A stretch of DNA of 64,000 bases, from NCBI GenBank assembly GCA_037176725.1, contig JAZBRS010000026.1, forward strand, positions 61,296,501 to 61,360,500, read 5' to 3'. Shown one piece after another: positions 46,025 to 58,900 of the stretch. This stretch comes from Posidonia oceanica. Lineage: Eukaryota; Streptophyta; Magnoliopsida; Alismatales; Posidoniaceae. The notes under the pieces were generated by a model. That model worked only from the letters and a program-made list of their open reading frames with translations, had not been told where the DNA came from and made no database searches. How positions within the stretch are numbered: position 1 is the stretch's first letter; every line of letters starts with the position of its first letter. Both the position numbers and the translations under genes were made by a program.

Positions 46025-46957
46025 CAAGGGCGAATCTAGGTGGAGGCTAGTGGGGACTTTGCTCCCACTAGATTTAAAAAAAAAATACATTATACTATAC
46101 ATATTGTTTTACAAATAACTTCCCATATAAAAACTCATTTCCCACTCATTTCCCTTTCTCTCTTCCAACTTTTCCCTCTCGGCCTTTCCCTCGCAACGCT
46201 GCTTCCTCTTCTCCCTCGGCCTCTCCCACACAATGACGCTCCCTCTCAGCCAAGTCATCGGGCTGGAGCCTGCTACTAGCAATCTAACCGACCTCTCCCG
46301 CTCTCTCCTCCTCTCCTCAATTCCTCACCAGCAGCTCCAACTGTCCAAGAATCGTGCCCTAGGTTCCTCCGAGCTCTATCGCCCGTCCTCCTCCTCCACA
46401 TGAAATCGATGTCCTAAGGTCAGTTCTCTCATCTCCAATCCCCTCCTCTCTCCCCCGGCACCACCATCTCTTTACCATCTCCTCTCTTTCCCTTATTCTC
46501 TATCAGGCGACAGGCGCCCTGCCCTAATCCCTAACCTAAAATCAAGAGGCGGAGGGCGACGACGTTAGTGACAAAGCGTATCTCCTCGACTCCTCCTTAG
46601 ACCTCCTCCACAGTCTTCTCTTCCAAATTCAAATAGTCCTCCACTCGTCCTCCGGCGTTTCGGCCCACGCTCGCCCACCCAGGTCAGTCGCTGCCTCCGG
46701 GCTCCGACGAGTCCATTGCTCCACAGTCGATCCCCCTCCCCTGACGAGGCGTTTGATAAGGATTAATGGTTTATGCAAGTTTGGATGATTTTTTTAGTTT
46801 TCTCCTTGTTTCAATGATATTTGTTTCTTAATTTTAGCTATATATACTGTTTTTTGATGCACTAGATGTATGATCTCTACCATAGTCGACAGTTTTTTGA
46901 TGCAATGGATGTATTTTCTATAGCCCCCATAGTGAAAAATTCCTGGCTTCGCCACTG
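46025..46957. mobile_element. Non-autonomous Tip100-like hAT element K (933 bp)
   Basis: Left end CAAGGGCGAATCTAGG, right end (reverse complement) CAGTGGCGAAGCCAGG, matching the CAG.GGCGGAGCCAGG type of plant Tip100-like elements. It is flanked by CCCCCGGT and CCCCCAGT, a 7-of-8 target duplication. Inside are a C/T-rich stretch (46150-46700) and no transposase. It interrupts the subterminal region of hAT J. Confidence 0.8.
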
Positions 46958-47187
46958 CCCCCAGTCTGACACGGTCCATGGCCCACCACTGGGTCGAGTC
47001 GCGGGCTGGGTCAGTTCGTTTTAAGAAACTTAAAAAATATATATTTATTATTAAATATTTAAATATTTGATATATACATAAAAAATTGAAAAATACATAA
47101 AATATTCAACATTTTACATTTTTACTTTTTGTTGTTTTACATCAATATAAATTAAAAAAATTACAAAAAAAAAGTATCTATGTTCAA

Positions 47188-49193
47188 TTAATCATAAGTA
47201 GAACTCGTTCTTGTTGAAGTTGATGTCATGTCCTTATCTTCTGATTCGTCGTTTAAGTTCAGCCCCTGAAGACGATCAACCGCATCATACTGGTCCTTTA
47301 AGCACACGGAGGCTTTTACAGACTTTTTTGATAATTTACATCTTTTATCACTTAAAACACTTTTACCTATAAAAAATATAGACTCCGACGCCACAGTAGA
47401 CGCCAAAATTGTTAGTAAATCTTTAGTTATTTTAGAAACTACAGGAAGCCTAATTGCAATACTAAACCACCACCTTAATATATCTAAGTTATCCATTTCT
47501 TATTCACTAAAAGCAAACTCACATTCTAAATAATTTTCTAATTCATTATTAGTAGTTGATTTTAAGTATTTTTCTTTTTTCTTATTTAACTACTCCAAAA
47601 TAAACTACCACTACTACTAGTAGTATGTGTTCCTACAAAATTAGATGTATGAGTATTAGAACTACCTTCACTATAATTTTTAATATATTCTTCAAATAAT
47701 GCATATAAAGTTTTCTTAATTTTATTATTAAATGCATCTATTCTTTCACTTTTATTCATGTTACTAAAAATATCATCTATAAGTATCATACAAGTAACTA
47801 ATCTATGCCTAGAGTCCATGACTAATGCTAAACATGTCCACATTGGAGACTCATCCCAATAACTATTATATTTATCTTCTATTAATTTAATAATATTTAC
47901 AAAAGTTGGGATATCTCTATATTGTTGAAAAATGTTTGTAATATTAAATAAATTAATTAAAACTAGAGAACTAGTAGGATAATATTGATGTGATAATTGT
48001 TTAGTTGTATTATAAAATGGTTCTAAAAAATTCTGAATTATATTAGAATTTTGCCAATCTTAATCATTTAACAAATAATTAGATCTTACATTATAATATG
48101 CTATAATTATGTTACTATAAGATAAACTTAAACTTAACATATCATATGTTGAGTTCCATCTATGTTGAATATTTAACTTAAATTTTTTAGATTTTAAACT
48201 ATTTTCTGCAAATAGATGTCTAAATTCTTGATATCTTTTAACTGATGTTTGAAAAAATAAAATAGATGATCTTATATTTTCTATATAAGGCCTAATGCAA
48301 TCTATACATTCTTGTAAATTTAAAATGTAACAACAACACCTATAATGAAATAAATCATCATTTAATACTGATCTTATATTTCTTTTTAATATTTCTATTG
48401 CAACATTATTATTAAAATCAATATCAAAAGATATTGTATTAATTTTATAATATATATTATATTCTTTAGCAATATCTTCTGTCATATTTGCTATAGCTTT
48501 ACCAGTATGTGGATGATCAAATACTTTAAAAGCAATTAATCTTTTTTATAAATTTCATTTTATATTTATCCAATGTGTAATTAAACATAAGTATGGAAAA
48601 TTATTAGGGCCAGTCTAAACATCACAAGTCAATGATATTTTACATAATAAATTAAAAAATATTCCCATTAAATTTTGCTTATCTTTTTTAAATATTTTAT
48701 AAATTATATTTTTAGTAATGTTCCTACAATGACCTTTAAATTGTGGATTAAAATAATTTTGTACATAAGATTCAAATTTTTTATTTTTAGAAAAAGAAAA
48801 TAGTTGTTCATCTTGTAATATAAATTTTATTAAACCTTCTTTTGCTTCTTCTGCATTATATTTCTAATTTACTAATCTACTAGAACCTGCGTACAATTTA
48901 GATTGTCGTAAATCTATGTTATCATCTTTATTATGTGCAACTATACATTTTTTTAAATGCCTAACTATATGACCTACACTTTCACCCCTAGGACAACTGT
49001 ATCCTGTACTACAACAATTACAACAACAGCTATTTTCATTTGTAGGGTTTAAGATTACATGTTCTCAAACCCATGAACTTTGTTTCTTAGGTTTCTTTGT
49101 AGCTGTGGATTGTGTTTGTGTAGTTTGAGACTGGTCTGACTACTGGGTTGGGATATAATCATGGCTTTCTACATTTTCAAGTGGATATGTCAT
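47188..49193 (-). pseudogene. hAT transposase (element J), heavily degenerate
   Basis: Parallel to the transposase of element G, domain for domain. It has an N-terminal ENVESHDYIPTQ, a BED finger region with Cys residues (CCCNCCSTGYSCPRG, about 49000), LTCDV and TGPNNFPYLCL, HPHTGKAIANM, and FDIDFNNNVAIEIL, where the expected DNAS core is altered. FHYRCCCYILNL and YWDESPMWTCLALVMDSRH follow, and the C-terminal dimerisation region reads ILASTVASESIFFIGKSVLS and VKASVCLKDQ. More stops than in G, spread over the whole length. Non-functional. Confidence 0.85.
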
Positions 49194-49433
49194 TATAATG
49201 TATTAAAAATTTGATAATAAAAAAAATCCTTAACCTTAAAAACCCAAAACCCAAAAATGGATGGATTAGAAGTAACAAAATTGGAGAAATTAAAAGTAGA
49301 GAAATTTTGTTGTTGGAGGCCAGAGCAGACGTTGCGACGAAGTTCGGAGCCAAACTTGAATTTTTCACTTGAGTCTTAAGAATTTGAGAAAGTTGGAGAA
49401 AATGAGAGAATTGAGAGAATGAGAGTGTTGTAG

Positions 49434-52400
49434 TGTAACGACCCGAGTCGCTACCAACAAAACCAAAAGCTCAACAAATTTAAAACTTAATTAATTATTA
49501 CAACAATTAATATAAACTACTGGACTAAACAACAAATATCTATACCAGGAACCTGCAATGGACAGCTACGTGACTCCCACTATATGCACTAGAACTCCGA
49601 ACCAGCTAATCATTGGCACTTGCAACTGAAAACCAAACAAAGCACACGTGAGTGACCAGAAATCGTCACCTAGCACACACCTCGCAAAAACCATGCGAGA
49701 AACTGGCATAAAGACCTCAAATATGGCACAACCGATCAAAACCCTAAATCTGGGTCCACAACAATCAATATAATCAATAAAACACCCTTTCCAAAGCCAA
49801 CATACTAAAACCGGGAAAGACAGGTGTTTACAAAATATTTCACAAACCACGGCCCACCGGCCCAAAACCTCAGCACAACTCAAAACCCTCCAACCCCTCA
49901 GACTGGGAAAACACTCGGCCCACCGGCCAAAACAAGGCCGAAATACCTCGTAAAACCAAATCTCAATCAATATAATGGCCCACCGGCCCAACACTCCAAA
50001 ACCAAAACCACACGCCATAAAGAGGCGAAAAAGCATTAGGCCCAATACGATCCAAACTCAAACCACAATCTCACATCATACACAAGCGGAAAAGCATTAG
50101 GCCCAACACAGCCCAAAACACAGCAAAACCTCACAAAGCCCAAACTCAGGCAAAGCTCTAGGCCTAATATAGCCAGCAACAACCAAAACACAGCCCCACG
50201 GGCTCAAAACCACAACTGATCATGTTGCCTAGCGCCAAGCAACCGACCTGGCCTCAAGCAGTAGCCAGGGACTCACTACACTGTCACGAACACCTGCCCT
50301 GTGGAGGAGCGTGTCCGTCCCAGCATCTCGTCACTAGAGACGCCTCAAAAGCGATCCCCACCTGGGAAAGCTACTCACCCCAACTGGGCGAGTCGTCCTC
50401 AATCAAGACAAACCACAGGGCACGCCTAATATACGACGACCTCAACTCAGTACTCCGAATCACTAGAGGCTCCAACCCCTAAGCTCAGCCAGCACCAGTG
50501 CTCCAAACCATTAGAGGCTCCAACCCCTAGGCTCAGCCAGCACCCAAAACCAGGCGAGTCCCGGTGCCCGTAAGAACTAGGGTATCACGTCCAACTACAT
50601 AGAAGTATCATACCTCCTGAGTCCGCTGCTACGATACCGCTAGGTATGGTCGGCACCCCGACTCCAAAAGCCTCAACCCAGGCGAAGTGTGAGACACACC
50701 AGGAATGCCGTCGCACCCCCGAGTCTAGCCAACACAACTCCTAATGTTTCGACTACAGAAAACCTCGGCAAAAACCATTTGCAAACCATTCATTTTTTCC
50801 TCAAAAATCTCTTTGAAAACATTTATTAATATCATGGGCTAAAGCACAATATGCCCCAAGACCAACCATATAAATTACATCAGAAAACAAGCCCGGGAGA
50901 GCAACCTAGACCAAAAACGGCAGACCGGACATCCCACCGGTCGACCGAAAACCCCTGATTCGGTGGAACCAAATCCACCGGCCAACCAGTCCACACAGTG
51001 ATCGGCAGACTGATATCACACCGGTCATACCGAAAATCCCTGCTTCGGTGGAACTAAATCCACTGGTCGGACCGATCGAACCCTAAAAATGGCAGATCGA
51101 TCGAGATCGGTCGATCGAAATCAGGTTCTGACTTAAATCTGACAAGAAAGCGGGACACCGGTATCCCAATTCCTCCCAGAAATCGGTATACCGACCAAAA
51201 AGGTCGTGCCGAACCAGAATAGGACAGCCAACTTAGAAAACCGACTTAAAACCCAAAACACCCGAATCAAATTCCAAAACTAGCATGCCATATATCGAAA
51301 TCTCCGGAATTCAACAAGGAATGCATTCATATACATAATATGGCATTCCAAGGAATGCAACACAAGAAAACACTGGAAATCCACATTCAAGTCATTTTCT
51401 ACCAAAAACTCAAATACTATCAAATCCATGCCAAATCAAGCATGCAATATTTGCGAAGGAGCGTCTTAGCTCGAGCAACACAATCATATCACAATCGCCT
51501 AAATCCGAGGCCCAAAACACCATAATTCATCGGAAAACCACAATATAAGCATTTCAGCTACTTAGGCCATAAATCCGGTCAAAAACCACATAAATCACTA
51601 AAAATCACCAAATCACTTCCATGACATTCTATACATACCAAGGAACACATGCATATCAATATCAAGCCATTCTTGAGCACACAACTCAAGAAGCTACTAA
51701 AAATCCACATTTGAATTATAACCAACTCAAGCCGATAAATCCGGCCAAAAGCATATAAATTACCAAAAATTGCCAAAATACTACCATATTACAAAATCAT
51801 GGCAAGGCAAGCATGCATAGCATTTGGTAAACATTTTAGCTACTACGACGAGCCGTGTACCTTGGGACAGAGGGACAACCTCCGTCCTCCGACGATCCAC
51901 ACGCACTCCGAGCTCCACATGCCACTATCGAGCTCGCTGCTCCACCGGGACAACGACCGAAACTCGCCGCACCACCGCCGGCCACCACCACACGCCGGCC
52001 ACCACCAACAGCCACCAACAGACGAGGAGGGAGAAGAAGAGGAGAAAGGGAAGGGAAGAGGGGGAAGGAGGAGGAGATGGGAGTGGGGAGAGGGGGAAGA
52101 GGAACTGCGCCGGCCACTAGGGCATGGGCGCGAAGAGGAGGAAGGGGAGGAAGGAGCAGGCACGAGGGGTGGGGGAGAGGAAGCACGCGTGGGGGAGGGG
52201 AAGGACACGCGTGAGGAGGGGGAAGAGAGGGGGAGGAAGAGAGCACGTGAGGGAGAGAGGGTGAGGGGAGAGAGAGAGAGAGAGGGAGGGCGAGAGAGAG
52301 AGAAAGGGAGAGAAAGAGAGAGAGAAAGTTAGGGACCAAACCAAAATCTGTCCCACCGACCACCATAGGTGGAGTCTACAACAAAATACAGGTAGAGACC

Positions 52401-52528
52401 CACACAAACCACAGATGGGGCCCACAACAAAATACAAGTGAGACCTGTAAGGCCAGTAACACCCGACCACAGCCAAGGAATTCATTAAAAAGCATAATTA
52501 CAGGGGAAATGAATTCCCGGGTGTTACA
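49434..52528 (-). repeat. 3' LTR of chromovirus L (3095 bp)
   Basis: Minus strand runs from TGTAACACCCGGGAATTC (52528) to CGGGTCGTTACA (49434). Contains two short internal duplications (48-bp unit at 50464 and 50512; about 85-bp unit with CGGTGGAAC at 50960 and 51045) and a long purine-rich tract (52020-52330). Open frames inside, including those of 120-180 codons near 51850-52370, follow base composition and are not accepted as genes. Confidence 0.85.
52020..52330. repeat. GA-rich low-complexity tract in the LTR of L
   Basis: GGAGGAGG/GGGGAAG runs passing into (GA)n from 52255 onward. On the element's sense strand it is a CT-rich stretch near the start of the LTR. Confidence 0.85.
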
Positions 52529-52562
52529 TCATAAACACATAAAAAGGATTTCGCCCCCGAAA
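52529..52562 (-). other. Polypurine tract region of chromovirus L
   Basis: Minus strand reads GGGGGCGAAATCCTTTTT shortly before the LTR start at 52528. GGGGGCGAAAT is the usual purine tract form in this clade. Confidence 0.65.
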
Positions 52563-54963
52563 TCAACGGTAAGCGAAAAGGTGCGGGTACAGAACAAGGA
52601 TGCCATCCTCGCGCTCCCAAGTGGCCTCTTCAGCTCCATGATGCAGCCATCTCACAAGAACCAGTGGAATCACCTTATTCCGCAACACCTGTTCTCTGCG
52701 ATTAACAATCTAGACAACCTCCTCAACATAGGAGAGATCCTCTTAGAGCACCTCTGGCTGAACAGGGATCACCTGCGAAACATCAACCAAACACTTCCTC
52801 AGCATGGAAACGTGGAACACACTGTGCACTGCTGACAGCTCTAGTGGTAGGGCCAATCTATAGGCTACTTCACCAACCCTCTGCGTGATTTAGAACGGGC
52901 TAATATAGCGGGGACTCAGCTTCCCCTGCTTGCCAAACCTCTTCACGCCTTTGGTCGGTGAAACCTTCAAGAACACAAAGTCTCCCACCAGAAACTCCAA
53001 CGGTCTCTGCCTCTGGTCAGCATAACTCTTCTGCCGACTCTGTGCAGTCAGAAGCCTTCTGCGGATCAAGTCCACCTTATCCGCATACTGCTGCACAAAC
53101 TCCAGACCAAGAAGCTACCGCTCTCCTACCTCGCTCCAACAAACCGGGGATCTGCAGGGCCTAACATAGAGAGCCTCGTATGGTGCCATCCCAATGCTAG
53201 AGTGGCAGCTATTGTTGTATGCAAACTCAACCAACGGCAATTGTTCCTCCCAACTTCCTTGCAAGTCCAAGGCACAAGCTCTCAACATATCTTCCAGAGT
53301 CTGGATAGTCCTCTCGATCTGACCATCCATCTGAGGGTGGAAAGCTGTATTGAAATTGAGTACCGTGCCAAAAGCTTCCTGCAGAGTCCTCTAGAACCTT
53401 AAGGTAAACCGCGTGTCTTTATCAGACACCATGGATACAGGAACACCATGTAGCCAAACGATCTCCGATACGTACAGTTCTGCCAACCGCCGTAAAGGGA
53501 GATTCACCCGGATAGCAAGAAAATGAGCTGACTTGGTTAGCCGATCGACGATCACCCACACGGTGTCGTTCTTCCTCATGGTACGCGGCAACCCAGTCAC
53601 AAAATCCATAGAGATGTATTCCTATTTCCATTTGGGTATACTCAACGGCTGTAGAGTTCCACCAGGTCTCTGATGCTCTGCCTTGACTAGCTGGCAGGTC
53701 ACACACCTTGCCACATAGTCAGCAACTTCTCTCTTCATGCCAGGCCACCAAAAGTTTCGCTTCAGATCACGGTACATCTTCGTGGATCCTGGGTGGATGG
53801 TGTATTTGGATCGATGGGCTTCATCCAGTAACCACCGCCTGGCTTCCCCGTACTGGGGCACATACAGGCACTGATCAAACCTCAATTCCCCATATACGCT
53901 GAGAGAAAAGTCCGGCGCTTCCCCAGCACGCAACTTCTCAACAGTCGCTTGAAAGAAGGGGTCTGTCTACTGACTGGCAATAATGAACTCCACTAACTTG
54001 GAACGAACAGACAAGCTCGCCATGTAGGCACCGCCTGCTCCCCGATGTAGTCTCTTGAGTCCACAGTCAGCCAGATCCTCCAACATGGTCCATTCCTTGA
54101 CCATCAAGCTAGCCATGACGTGCGAACGCCTGCTCAAAGCATCGGCGACCACGTTGGCCTTCCTAGGATGGTAGGACAAACTGAAATCATAGTTCTTGAG
54201 GTACTCCACCCACCTCCGTTGCCGCATGTTGAGGTCCTTCTGAGTAAATATATACTTCAGACTCTTGTGATCCGTATAGACCTCAAACTGCTCCCCATAC
54301 AGGTAATGTCACCAAAGCTTCAGCGCGAACACCACGGCAACCATCTCAAGATCATGGGTAGGATAATTCTTCTCATTGTCCTTCAGCTGACGGGGGGCAT
54401 AAGCCACAACATTGCCACGCTGCATCAGAACACTACCCAACCCAACACCACTGGCATCACTATAAACAGTGAAGCCCCCACTAATAGAAGGCAAGGTCAG
54501 AATAGGAGCAGAAGTCAGATGAGCCTTCAACTCATTGAAACTCGCCTCACAACCTTGGTACCAAATAAACGAAACCCCTTGCGTAATGAGAACTGTCAAG
54601 GACGAAGCAATAGAAGAGAAATCCTTGATAAACCTTCTGTAGTAACCTGCCAATCCCAGGAAACTTCTGATCTCAGTCATAGTCCAGGGTCTCTGCCAAT
54701 TAGTAACCGCCTCAACCTTGGCAGGATCAACTCTGACGTCGTCTCCAGAGATAAGGTAGCCAAGGAACATAACCTCCCTCAACCAGAACTCACACTTGGA
54801 GAACTTGGTGTACAACTGGTGCTGCCTCAGAACATCCAGCACTGCCCTCAGATGTTAGGCATGAGCTTCCTCATCTGAAGAGTAGACCAAGATGTCGTCA
54901 ACAAAGACCACCAAAAACTGGTCCAAGAAAGGCCTGAAGATCCGGCTCATCAATTCCATGAAT
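52563..54963 (-). pseudogene. Chromovirus L pol: end of RT, RNase H, integrase
   Basis: Read on the minus strand from 54963: the RT catalytic FVDDILVYS (about 54895), [25 protein letters not shown] and [17 protein letters not shown]. RNase H follows ([17 protein letters not shown], about 54470; [33 protein letters not shown]). Integrase has the zinc-binding H-H-C-C (HRSKYTIHPGSTKM, CVTCQLVK, about 53800), core [37 protein letters not shown], and a C-terminal KVSPTKGVKRFGKQGKLSPR segment. Everything lies in one phase and is cut by single nonsense codons (for example near 54855, 54308, 53965, 53610, 53393, 53113 and 52888). Several fit CGA-to-TGA, CAG-to-TAG or TGG-to-TAG change. Inactive. Confidence 0.88.
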
Positions 54964-55248
54964 GCAGCTGTAGTAATCCCAATCAGAATCAGGTTCACTA
55001 TTAGCGGCTATGTCTGAGGAGGAAGGCTCAACTCGAAAACACTAAGAACAGAGGAGAAAAGATAAGAAAAGAAGAAGATAAGACAATTCAGAGTCGCCAC
55101 TGTGTCTATTATCGGGAGATAAGGAAAATCGGAAAAATGCGTGGATTAACACACAAAACCAAGCAAAGGATGCAATGCAAAGGAAAACAAATGCAAATGA
55201 ATGCAAATGATATGACTCATGCCTAGGATAAGGGCAATATGGTCATTG

Positions 55249-55330
55249 CAGGCCAAAAGACTGGGCAAGGACTCCTGTTACGTGCGAGGAAGGTGTTAGG
55301 CACCCCCGACACGCCCGAGAATCGGTCTTT
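55249..55330 (-). other. Conserved LTR block (copy in M)
   Basis: Third copy of the block at 468-548 and 5867-5949, here 280-360 bp from the LTR 3' end. GGGGGTGCCTAACACCTTCC and GTAACAGGAGTCC are intact on the sense strand. Confidence 0.7.
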
Positions 55331-55621
55331 CTACGCTTACGCTCGCATACGTAAGGAAATACAGGTTTGAAAGCCTAAGTGGCAATGAATGCCTAAATGG
55401 ATGCTCAAAGGTGTGCTCTAAGTGATGGGATGCAATGCAGGAAAGTAAACGTGTAGTCTAAGCGCTTAGCAACACTGTCTGTGTTGCGAATCGGGCGAAC
55501 CCTGGTTCGAGAGAACTCCAGGCAGTAAGCATCACTGTCCTATATGCAAATGCAGGCGGAAAAGCAAAACGACGGTAAAACCAAGCAGTGCAGGCAACAT
55601 GCAAGAGAAAACAGCATAAAA

Positions 55622-55940
55622 TACGCAAAACAATGCGAGAAACGGAAGCAGCATGCAAAACGGTGCAAGAAAACAAGATCGGCACGTAAAACAGTGCGAG
55701 AAAACAAAGCAGCACGCGAAACGGTGCAAAAAACAAAGCCTGCACGCAAAACGGTGCAAGGAACAGAAACGGCACGCGAAATGGTGCAAGAAACAAGAGC
55801 GGCATGCGAAACGGTGCGAGAAACAAAGCTAGCACGTAAAACGGTGCGAGAAAACAAGATCAGTACACAAAACGGTGTGAGAAATAAAGCGGACACGCGA
55901 AACGGTGCCAAAAGCGAAGCGGACACGCAAAACGCTGCCA
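55622..55940. repeat. 30-bp tandem array, about 11 copies, in LTR M
   Basis: AAAACGGTGC(G/A)AG followed by AAACAAAGC.GCACGC recurs with a strict 30-bp period (GTGC near 55633, 55663, 55693, 55723, 55753, 55783, 55813, 55843, 55873, 55903, 55933). Unit divergence is moderate. It occupies the position where LTR A has its 92-bp duplication. Confidence 0.88.
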
Positions 55941-58900
55941 AAGCAAGCAAAATAAAACATCGATAAAGCCATGCAAATGTAGATGCAAAGAGGAAGAGCA
56001 AAAGAAGCAAAGAGGAGGCAAACGATGCAAGTGTAAGGACAAGCGTCGCTTAAAGACCACGCAATGTAGGTGTGAAGACCTACAAAGGGGAAAGGAAGCA
56101 AGTGGAGAGATTACCACTATTCTGTGACCATTTCCCACCAAAGTGTCCCACGATGTGTCTCGCACGCTGCCAAAAACTCGCGATTCAATAAGATCGTGGA
56201 AAAGAGGGAAGAAAGTCGCAATTAGTAGTGAATCCAAGGGAAACACAACCCAAAGATGCCAAGAGTACGCGAAAAAGGGGAGATAAAGTTGATAGATAAG
56301 CAGATGGGGTCCTAATCTACATGCTCGAGAAAACAGGAAGCAAAAACTATACATGCAATGCGAATGGTGCGCAAATGAATGTTGTGCAGGGGTTTAGGAG
56401 GACTTATCTTGGAGATCTGAAGTCTGATCTGAGAAATGCTTCGTCTGCATGGAAGAGCGCTCCACCGAGGTCGTCTAGGTAGTTTGGCTGAGAAGATCCG
56501 GCGGCCCGATCAGAAGATATGCTGGCTTCAAGGCAGAGGGACCAGAACAGGGGAGAAGAATGGATCTAAGTGTAAAGGAGGTCCTAAGGGTGTGCAAAAC
56601 AGGTCCTCCCATGTAAATAGGAGCTAGGAATGCTTAAGTGTGTGCAAAAATGCTAAATGCAAAGATGCATGGGTGTAATGCATGCAAAAATGCAAGAAAA
56701 TGGCCTAAGAATGACTTTTCAGAAAACTTAGGGGCCTATATGCAATTTTTGAAAAAGTTGAGGACCTAAATGCAAGGATTTTGAAAAACTAGGGGCTTAT
56801 ATGCAAGGTTTTTGAAAACTTGGGGGTCTAAGTGCAATTTTACAAATTACAAGGTTTAAAATGCAATTTAATAAGGTAAACATGCATTTAAATAAGTTTT
56901 GAAATCAAGTGGAAGACTAATGTGCAATTTGAAAATATGCAGGGGTTGAAATGCAATTTTATAAGGTAAAACTATGATTTTGAATAGTCTGTGAATTAAT
57001 CAGTGGACTTATGTGCAATTTTTAAATATGCAGGGGCTAAAATGTAATTTTATAAGCAAAAGAATGCATTTAAATGAGTTTTATAACATGCAGAGGACCT
57101 ATATGTAATTTTAAAATATGCAAGGTCTAAAATGCAATTTTAAAGGAAAAATGTTGAAGAACAGATGTTGTGCATGCAAATGAAGGACTTATGTGCAAAA
57201 ATCAGAAAGTATGAGGAAAAAATGCAATGCAGTAAGAAAAGATGAAAAATAAAATGATTTATCAACAGAACAGAGGACTGAAAGGCAAATAAAGAAAAAG
57301 ACAGGATTAAAATGCAATTTACTAAGGTAAAATCAGAGTATTAAATGAGATTTACAACTAAAGGACTGAAATGCAAAACTAAAAAAGAAGCTGGAGTAAA
57401 AAATAAAGAAGAAAATCTATGTTTGAACTACTACAGGACCAATAAGTAAATAAAATAAATAGCAGGACTAGAAAATAAATGTGCAGAAACTTAAATGAAC
57501 TGTAAATGGACTAGAATGTAAATAAAATAAATAACTGGGCTGAATGTAAAGAAAAATAAATAAACTGTAACAGCAGAGGACCGGAAAGCAAATAAAATAA
57601 TAAGCTGGGGTTGAACTAAAATAAAAACTAAAGGAAAACAAGGCAGGAGGACTAACTAGCAAATAATCAATTTTTTAGGTTTTTCATGCAATTTCATATG
57701 ATTTAAATTCAAACTTAAATGAATCTTAAACGATCGCAAGACTGGAAAGAAATAAAATAAAAACAGGAGGCAGAAATGCAACACATGACAAAATTTGCAT
57801 AGTAATAGAAAATAACTGCACAGTAAGAACGCAGCGGCATGGTCACTGTAGCATAGAGCTACCAGTGACCGGGAGCGGAGGAGGAGGGCTGCTGGAGCGG
57901 TGCTGAGCGGCTGGGGTCGTGCTCCGGAGGTAGGCGGAGGTCGGTGCAGCGTCGGCGAGCCATGGCGTGGTCTGGAGATGACCGGAGACGGCGACGGAGG
58001 ACTGCAGACCAGGAGGAGGTCGACCGGACGATCGGAGCGCCGAGGGAGCGATCTGAGGGCATGGTCGCGCTCCTGGAGCTCGTGCAGTCCTCAGGCGACG
58101 TTCGGAAGTCCTTTCTGCTAACTGGAGCAGCGGCTCTGATCCGGAGCTCGCTGGAGAAGACGAAGAAGCGGCGGCGTTGACTCGGCGGCAGAGGAAGCGA
58201 AACTCTATTCTAAAGAGCGGAAAAGCATGCTGGAAAGGAAACTAACCTAAAGGGGAAGAGGAGTACCTACTCTGCTGGCTGGAATGTCCCCCCTGATGTC
58301 GGCTGTTTCAGTGGATGCCGGCGAGCTTCGTCTGGCTGCTGCAGGCGTCGCTGGTGGCTTTCGGACGTCTAGATCTTCTCAATGCGTTGCTCCGGTGCTC
58401 GCTGAACGGTTGGAAGGCAGTTGCGAAGACCGGTGGAAGAGTCAGCTTTGATGGGTGCTCTGGAGACAGCCGGAGGTGGGGAGAGCTGGTTGTTGCCCCC
58501 TGGGCTGATTGGAAGATGCCGGCGGCTTCCTGGTTGCTCAATGAAGGTGATGGAGGCTTCAAATTGGGCTGAGGAAGGCTGTGGAAGGGGATTGGTTGCT
58601 GGGTTGATTTCTGGACAGAATTGGGTGCATGTGTTTGTGGTGATGGGTTCCGGCTGTGAGGGTGATGATGGCTGAGGGCTTGGTGGGTTGGAAAGCTGGG
58701 GTTCTGGGGAGTATGGTGGTGGAGTTTGGGGAAGTTTAGTGGTCAGTAGTGCTGGGAATTTTTGAGGTAGGAGTGTTGGGTTGCAGTTGAAGGTTTCAGG
58801 TGATTGGAGGGTGATTTCTGGATGATTTTGGGCGTGGGAATGAGGACTGTGATGCTGGAGTTCTGGGTGGATTTGGGGGAGGAATTGGGAGAGGTTTGCT

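Larger units (their letters stand above)
45904..49433 (-). mobile_element. hAT transposon J (same family as G), truncated by element L
   Basis: Starts with the same terminal TAGACATGTAAAA as element G and carries the same kind of transposase on the same strand, with GGGCC-type subterminal words. It ends at 49433, where the LTR of chromovirus L begins, so the other terminus is outside the window. A separate 933-bp hAT element (K) sits in its left subterminal region. Confidence 0.85.

Noticed and set aside
51799..52370. Overlapping 120-180-codon frames on both strands in the LTR of chromovirus L
   Set aside because: GA-rich low complexity opens several phases on both strands at once. No domain.
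54120..54878. 252-codon plus-strand frame
   Set aside because: Antisense shadow of the chromovirus RT/RNase H, which is clearly recognisable on the minus strand.
55622..55940. CRISPR-like regular array (30-bp period)
   Set aside because: Units are contiguous without unique spacers, in plant DNA, inside an LTR. It is a simple tandem repeat.
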